From: Streptomyces sp. NBC_00353
GTDB lineage: Bacteria; Actinomycetota; Actinomycetes; Streptomycetales; Streptomycetaceae
Assembly (NCBI RefSeq): GCF_036108815.1
Contig: NZ_CP107985.1
Coordinates: 868,001 to 932,000, forward strand
Direction: 5' to 3'
Length of the DNA stretch: 64,000 nt
Below the pieces are notes generated by a model, which was not told where the DNA came from, made no database searches, and saw only the letters and a program-made list of their open reading frames with translations. Each line of letters starts with the position of its first letter. The first letter of the stretch is position 1. Positions 60,053-64,000 of the stretch are shown here, one piece after another. The position numbers were made by a program, and so were the translations under genes.

Positions 60053-61842
60053 GCGACCATCCCCGCCTGCGCGACGAGCACGGCGATGTCGTCCGCGCCC
60101 GTCGCCCGGAATTCCACAACGGCCGCTGCCAGCCGTTCGGCGAAACCGTGAGCCTCACCGGCCCCCTCCTGCGCCACCGCGTCCTGCAGGCAGGACTCGA
60201 AGAACGTCCCGTCAGCCGCTCTCGCCTCAGTCACCCCGTCGGTGAACAGCACCAGCGCGTCCCCCGGCGCCATATGCGCCGACCCAGATCCGTACTCGAT
60301 TTCTTCCAGCACACCCAGCAGATCCCCGTGGGCCGCGAGCTCCTCCACAGCGCCGTCCTCACGCCGCACCAGAGGCGCCGGATGCCCGGCATTCCAATAA
60401 CGCAGGCGAAATCCCTTTCCGTCCGACACCAGCACCGCTACGAGCGCTGTCACGAAGCGGGACGTGCCCTCCCTGACCAGAGCCCGGTTCAGCCGTCCCA
60501 GCGCGTGCTCGGGCGTACTGCCGTTCTCGAGCAGGGTGCGCAGGGTATGGCGGGCCAGACCAGTGAGTGCCGCAGCCTCCGCCCCACGACCGCAGACGTC
60601 ACCGATAAGGAGCGTCACACCGCCCTGCGCCCCCGGGACAGCGTCATAGAAGTCACCACCCACATCGAGCGATTCATCGCCCACTTCGTATGCCGAACTC
60701 AGAGTGAGACCCGAAATCTGCGGCAGCTCTCTCGGTAGCAGATGCCGCTGGAGGGAGACCATGTGCCGGCGCCGCTGTTCGTAGAGGGTGCTGGTATCGA
60801 TGGCCAACGCGGCCCGGTCTGCAAGATCGGCAAGGAACAGCGAGGCCACCTCAGCGAGTTCCACCCGGTGGTAGAGGAACGTCAGAGTGCCCAGAGCCCG
60901 CCCCCGAGCCTTGAGCGGATTCACACTGAGCGCACGCACAGCATGCCCCGCCCCGGACGAGGTGGTCCCGAAGGGACCTCCTGCCAGATCGTCACCTTGC
61001 AACACCAGCCCCCGCTCGCGGTTGACGACCTGCTGCAACACATCCGTGAGCCAGAGGTCCTCGGTCGCGACCACACCGAGCCACTGCTGCTCGCCCGCGT
61101 CCATATGCGCGAAGGCCACGGGAGTCAGTCCGCCGGAAAGACGCAGATGCAGGACGCACCCCTCGGCGACAGCGGGAACAGCCGTCCGAGCCACCCGTCG
61201 CACGGTCCTCTCCACATCAAGGCTCGCATCCATTTGCAGCGACGCCTCCGCCAGGAAGGCGTCACTCACATGACGCAGCTCGTCCTCGCGCCGCGCCGCG
61301 ATGCGCCTGTTGGAGACCATGGTGACCTCGGCCACCTGCTTCAACCGGGCCCGTAGCGTCGCATCGACGGCGTCCCTGTCTGCGGTGCCGACCATGAGCG
61401 ACGCCCAGCCGCCCTGCCCCAGCGGCACGGCACACAAGGCCACGCTCCGCACGCCCGCTGCCGCCAGAACCTGGACATGCGGCATGGCGCCGTCGAGCTC
61501 CGACATCTCGTGAACCGTGACAGTCGGATCGCCCCCCGGAGCCCCGGCGGCGGCAGATTCGCCAAAATCCTGTTCGAATTCCACGAACGAAGGCGTCGGC
61601 TCCGTCAGGGTGACACTGCGCAGATAGTGCAGCAGCCCACCGCTCCAGCGGGTGCCCACGACGGCCAGCACACCGGGCATACGCAGCAGCATGTCGTAGA
61701 GGGAATCGGCCAGCTCTGTCACGTCCTGCGCCCTGTCGGCGAGACTCCAGAGCTCATGCAGACGGCCGGACCACCATCCGTCATCCGCCTGACAGGAATC
61801 TTTTCCCTCGTGCTGCTCCACCGCTGATCCGCCGTTCCGCAT
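60049..61842 (-). CDS. GAF-domain PP2C/SpoIIE-type serine phosphatase
   Basis: 597 residues: one or two N-terminal GAF-like sensor domains (about 30-190 and 215-365) and a PP2C_SIG/SpoIIE phosphatase (about 370-595). The phosphatase has RHLLPRELPQISGLTLSSAY, GDESLDVGGDFYDAV (metal Asp), LLIGDVCGRGAEAAALTGLA and LVLFTDGVTEARAADGTFFE with the final TGADDIAVLV. Streptomyces uses such enzymes to remove phosphate from anti-anti-sigma proteins. First gene of the operon with the response regulator. Confidence 0.9.
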   Translation of the reverse strand: MRNGGSAVEQHEGKDSCQADDGWWSGRLHELWSLADRAQDVTELADSLYDMLLRMPGVLAVVGTRWSGGLLHYLRSVTLTEPTPSFVEFEQDFGESAAAGAPGGDPTVTVHEMSELDGAMPHVQVLAAAGVRSVALCAVPLGQGGWASLMVGTADRDAVDATLRARLKQVAEVTMVSNRRIAARREDELRHVSDAFLAEASLQMDASLDVERTVRRVARTAVPAVAEGCVLHLRLSGGLTPVAFAHMDAGEQQWLGVVATEDLWLTDVLQQVVNRERGLVLQGDDLAGGPFGTTSSGAGHAVRALSVNPLKARGRALGTLTFLYHRVELAEVASLFLADLADRAALAIDTSTLYEQRRRHMVSLQRHLLPRELPQISGLTLSSAYEVGDESLDVGGDFYDAVPGAQGGVTLLIGDVCGRGAEAAALTGLARHTLRTLLENGSTPEHALGRLNRALVREGTSRFVTALVAVLVSDGKGFRLRYWNAGHPAPLVRREDGAVEELAAHGDLLGVLEEIEYGSGSAHMAPGDALVLFTDGVTEARAADGTFFESCLQDAVAQEGAGEAHGFAERLAAAVVEFRATGADDIAVLVAQAGMVA

Positions 61843-62418
61843 TGCCGCTGTCGGCTCCGGCCCGTCAGGGCAAACGCTATGTCACGCCGCGGCTGAGCGC
61901 CTCCAGGCGTGGTCCCCGCGGCGGCGCTCCGCACGAGACGCGCGAGGCTGATTGCCATGGGCCCGCACGCGCAGGGGCGCCGCCCGCCCGGTGCTGAGAC
62001 GGTGCAGTGGATGCCGTTGCCGGTGAAGCGGCGACGGCGTCGTTCCAATCAGCCCACCGTCACTGAGCGCTGCCGACGACGGCCCACGCTCGCGCCCGAG
62101 CGGACTGGGGCGACGAGAAGCGGACGTCTCTGGCTCCACCGAGCCAGATCGTCTCTTCGCCTCTACTGCGGGGTACGGGCCCGTATGGACCGTCCGGCCC
62201 GGTCTTGCTGGTCACAGCTCTATCCGGACAGTCGGACAGCTGGGACACCCGTAGTCGTGCTGTTCATGGACGTCATCTTCTTGTGTGAAGCGACGGGGGG
62301 TGAGCCTGTGAACTCCTTGCTTGGGGACGGTCTGGTGGTGCAAGATCCGTCGGGCCGCCGGGTCACGGGGATCAGGGGCTTGACCTGCGGGGTTGTTGTG
62401 GCTGGTGCGGACAGACCG
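61843..62418. other. Gene-poor stretch
   Basis: About 580 bases. No frame with a recognisable motif; it should carry the PP2C-operon promoter at its left and the lipoprotein promoter at its right. Confidence 0.35.
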
Positions 62419-63111
62419 ATGAATCTGTTGAGGGAACCCGATGTCCGCGCGAGCCGCCGACGGCAGTGGCTCGTCGCCCTCGTGGGCGTCTGTCTCATGC
62501 CCTTCATGACGGCCTGTGCGAACGAAGACCGACCCGGACCGTCGAGCGTCACGGAAGCTCAGGCGCGAGAAGTCCTCAAGAACGTGACTTCCGACATTGC
62601 AGAAAACAGCATCGAGCACTTTTGCGAGAAGTCCACTGTTCAGGTTGAAACTTGTGAGGATGCACTGGACGAGGCACGGGCCCAATTCTTCTCCCCTGGC
62701 TCAGCGCCGAAGGTAGTGAATTCTGCCCGAGTACCTAGGAAGCCAGGCATTGATGGTGGATGGGTCCTAGCTGTCGAGGGCCAAACTGATGGCGGGCAAC
62801 AATATATCTCTCACTTCTTCGTTACTGCTCCGAAGGGAATACCTCGCGCTTCTATTGGCATCTACTGGACTGGAATCGGCTTGGGCGACCGTCCTTTCGA
62901 CAAGTGGCGTACCGTCCTTCCTCGGTCCGAGTGCCTGAAGGGAGCTCGGGGGTGGCTCGATGGCGGCAGTCAGCGCCTTCGAGCTGGACAACAGAAAGCC
63001 CGGACCGCCGGCCTGGAGCGGCGGGACGTCGACGTAGACAACTCAGAATCCGTGTTCCCCTCGCCGAACCGGAGCGAGCGATCGGGCGACGCGTCCCATG
63101 CCGCACCATGA
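62419..63111 (+). CDS. Putative lipoprotein
   Basis: 230 residues. The lipoprotein signal has a charged start (RASRRRQW), a hydrophobic core (LVALVGVCLMPF) and a lipobox MTAC (Cys about 33), then NEDRPGPSSVTEAQAREVLK. The mature part reads SIEHFCEKSTVQVETCEDAL and GWVLAVEGQTDGGQQYISHF; the C-terminal 50 residues are low complexity. The central 300 bases use more A/T at third positions than the neighbours. Function unknown. Confidence 0.72.
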   Translation: MNLLREPDVRASRRRQWLVALVGVCLMPFMTACANEDRPGPSSVTEAQAREVLKNVTSDIAENSIEHFCEKSTVQVETCEDALDEARAQFFSPGSAPKVVNSARVPRKPGIDGGWVLAVEGQTDGGQQYISHFFVTAPKGIPRASIGIYWTGIGLGDRPFDKWRTVLPRSECLKGARGWLDGGSQRLRAGQQKARTAGLERRDVDVDNSESVFPSPNRSERSGDASHAAP

Positions 63112-63146
63112 ACGAGGCGGAACCCGGACTGTAATCTTTCCGTCTT

Positions 63147-63203
63147 CCACCTTCGGGCGGGCTGCTTTTGGTTAGGGAGAAAGCAGTCCCGACCAGAAGG
63201 TGG
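63147..63203. repeat. Long interrupted hairpin
   Basis: Outer stem CCACCTTC (63147-63154) with GAAGGTGG (63196-63203), inner stem CTGCTTT (63162-63168) with AAAGCAG (63080+100 to 63186). Lies in an AT-richer gap between the lipoprotein and the PAP2-like gene; may be a terminator or the remains of a small mobile repeat. Confidence 0.45.
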
Positions 63204-63302
63204 CGAGCGAACCCACCCTGACTTTTAACCAAAATATAGAAAATCGGCCGAAACTTGAGATATATACCATCGCAGGCTTTTTCGCGAATAAACAGCAGAA
63301 CC

Positions 63303-64000
63303 GTGTTCTCCGTCTGGCGTCAACCACGGGTGAGACTCTGGGCCGTGGTGGGTGTCGCGGCCCTCGGATTCCTCATCGCGCTGGAGATCGCCGCACGTCG
63401 CTACGGCCTGCCGGGGCCGATCACCAACCAGGTGCGAGAGGTGATATACGCCCCCAAATCAGGCTTCCTGCTGTACGCCGGTATGGCGTTGATGATGGTG
63501 GTGCTCACCTGGCGGCAACGGTTCATCGCGGTTGCTGCCGCGATCGGTATCGACGTCGCCTTCTTGGCGGTCCGGTGGGCGGTCGACGCCAAGATGACCG
63601 GCGGCCACCCCTTCGGCAACGGTGCGTTGTGGGTGCTTCTGGGCCATGCGGTCATCGCTGTCACTCGCCGTACCGGCCGGGAACGTGTCCTGCTGCTGAA
63701 GGGCGTCGGGCTGGGCCTGCTGCTGGTGGCCGGCCGCAAGACCGGCGACACCTGGCTACTCATCACCTCAAAGACCCGCCCAGTGGTGCTCGACCAGTAC
63801 GTGGCAACCGCCGATCACGCGCTGGGCAACCTGTCGTGGCTGGTGGGCCGGATCGTCACGGCCACCGGCCCGATCGGCTTCAATTTTCTCGACTTCGTCT
63901 ACGGTCAGCTCGCAGTGGCCGCGGTCATCGTCGCGCTGTATCAACTGCGTAACGTGGCCGTCGAGCGCCGCTTCCCGGGCCATCATCTGGTGCGCACCTT
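63303..64000 (+). CDS. PAP2-like integral membrane protein (3' end outside window)
   Basis: The frame is open from GTG 63303 to the last base, giving 232 residues so far; an alternative GTG is at 63330. Several membrane segments can be seen: LWAVVGVAALGFLIALEI, LLYAGMALMMVVLTWRQRFI, ALWVLLGHAVIAVTR, VLLLKGVGLGLLLVAGRKTG and LAVAAVIVALYQLRNV. The loop TGDTWLLITSKTRPVVLDQY and GNLSWLVGRIVTATGPIG follow the pattern of PAP2/inositol-phosphorylceramide synthase-like proteins of actinomycetes. The catalytic His motifs would lie in the missing part. Confidence 0.65.
   Translation, partial: MFSVWRQPRVRLWAVVGVAALGFLIALEIAARRYGLPGPITNQVREVIYAPKSGFLLYAGMALMMVVLTWRQRFIAVAAAIGIDVAFLAVRWAVDAKMTGGHPFGNGALWVLLGHAVIAVTRRTGRERVLLLKGVGLGLLLVAGRKTGDTWLLITSKTRPVVLDQYVATADHALGNLSWLVGRIVTATGPIGFNFLDFVYGQLAVAAVIVALYQLRNVAVERRFPGHHLVRT

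Noticed and set aside
62212..62685. 157-codon minus-strand frame over the lipoprotein start
   Set aside because: Antisense to a gene with a clear lipobox; no domain and poor codon bias.
1..64000. CRISPR arrays, tRNA or rRNA genes
   Set aside because: No regularly spaced repeats and no cloverleaf or rRNA sequence were noticed on reading; a tRNAscan or Infernal run would settle it.

Overview
The window is high-GC DNA with the codon bias, GTG starts, GGAGG-type ribosome binding sites and gene families of Streptomyces (Asp23/AmaP operon, DUF5133, DUF6286, GvpY/GvpZ-like pair, rifamycin phosphotransferase with a rifamycin-associated element). Many short, frameshifted transposase pieces (IS110, IS982, IS701, several IS5 types, IS1380) and broken metabolic genes separate small intact operons. 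This patchwork suggests an accessory part of a linear Streptomyces chromosome, probably an arm, but that is inference from texture only.

Region by region. 1-3.7 kb: IS110 transposase end, a broken FtsX-type ABC permease, a leaderless TetR gene with a clear operator, and a PH-like protein. 3.7-9.4 kb: an AhpD-like protein, then a complete D-glucarate catabolic operon on the minus strand (dehydro-deoxyglucarate dehydratase, glucarate dehydratase, MFS transporter) with a divergent IclR regulator and a dyad between them. 9.4-20.3 kb: nitronate monooxygenase, an APH-type kinase, divergent secreted EEP hydrolase and PI-PLC, divergent nitroreductase/azoreductase, MarR and methyltransferase genes, and IS debris. 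20.9-23.9 kb: a rifamycin phosphotransferase gene, preceded by the decayed start of a rifamycin-type glycosyltransferase and a rifamycin-associated element.

24-33.7 kb: accessory genes. These are an acetyltransferase, orphan immunity-like genes, an IS5/IS427-type element with 19-bp inverted ends and a TTA duplication that carries a passenger gene, two methyltransferase or hypothetical genes, and a PadR/GDSL/SnoaL-like set around a 36-bp operator. 33.7-41.1 kb: a stress and envelope region with CsbD, a two-gene GvpY/GvpZ-like unit with a Glu-rich repeat, and a nine-gene plus-strand operon. In that operon an ECF sigma factor overlaps a zinc-finger/Asp23 protein, followed by three Asp23 proteins, a DUF2273-like protein, DUF6286 and AmaP. 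It looks like a self-contained envelope-stress regulon with a possible Asp23-type anti-sigma factor.

41.2-48.8 kb: an overlapping minus-strand operon of HemK2-type methyltransferase, CDGSH protein and YbdK-type ligase, then DUF5133, a mosaic NAD synthase/kinase relic, a hydrophilic protein, SRPBCC and VOC proteins, and CorA. 49-57.3 kb: a broken methyltransferase, a site-2 protease with CBS domains, a large secreted propeller/Ig-like protein, a second damaged copy of the 24.6-kb acetyltransferase, a VOC protein and transposase relics. 57.3-61.8 kb: a bacteriophytochrome histidine kinase convergent with a response regulator/PP2C phosphatase operon, a probable red-light signalling module. 62.4-64 kb: a lipoprotein and the start of a PAP2-like membrane protein that runs off the end. 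No tRNA, rRNA or CRISPR array was seen.
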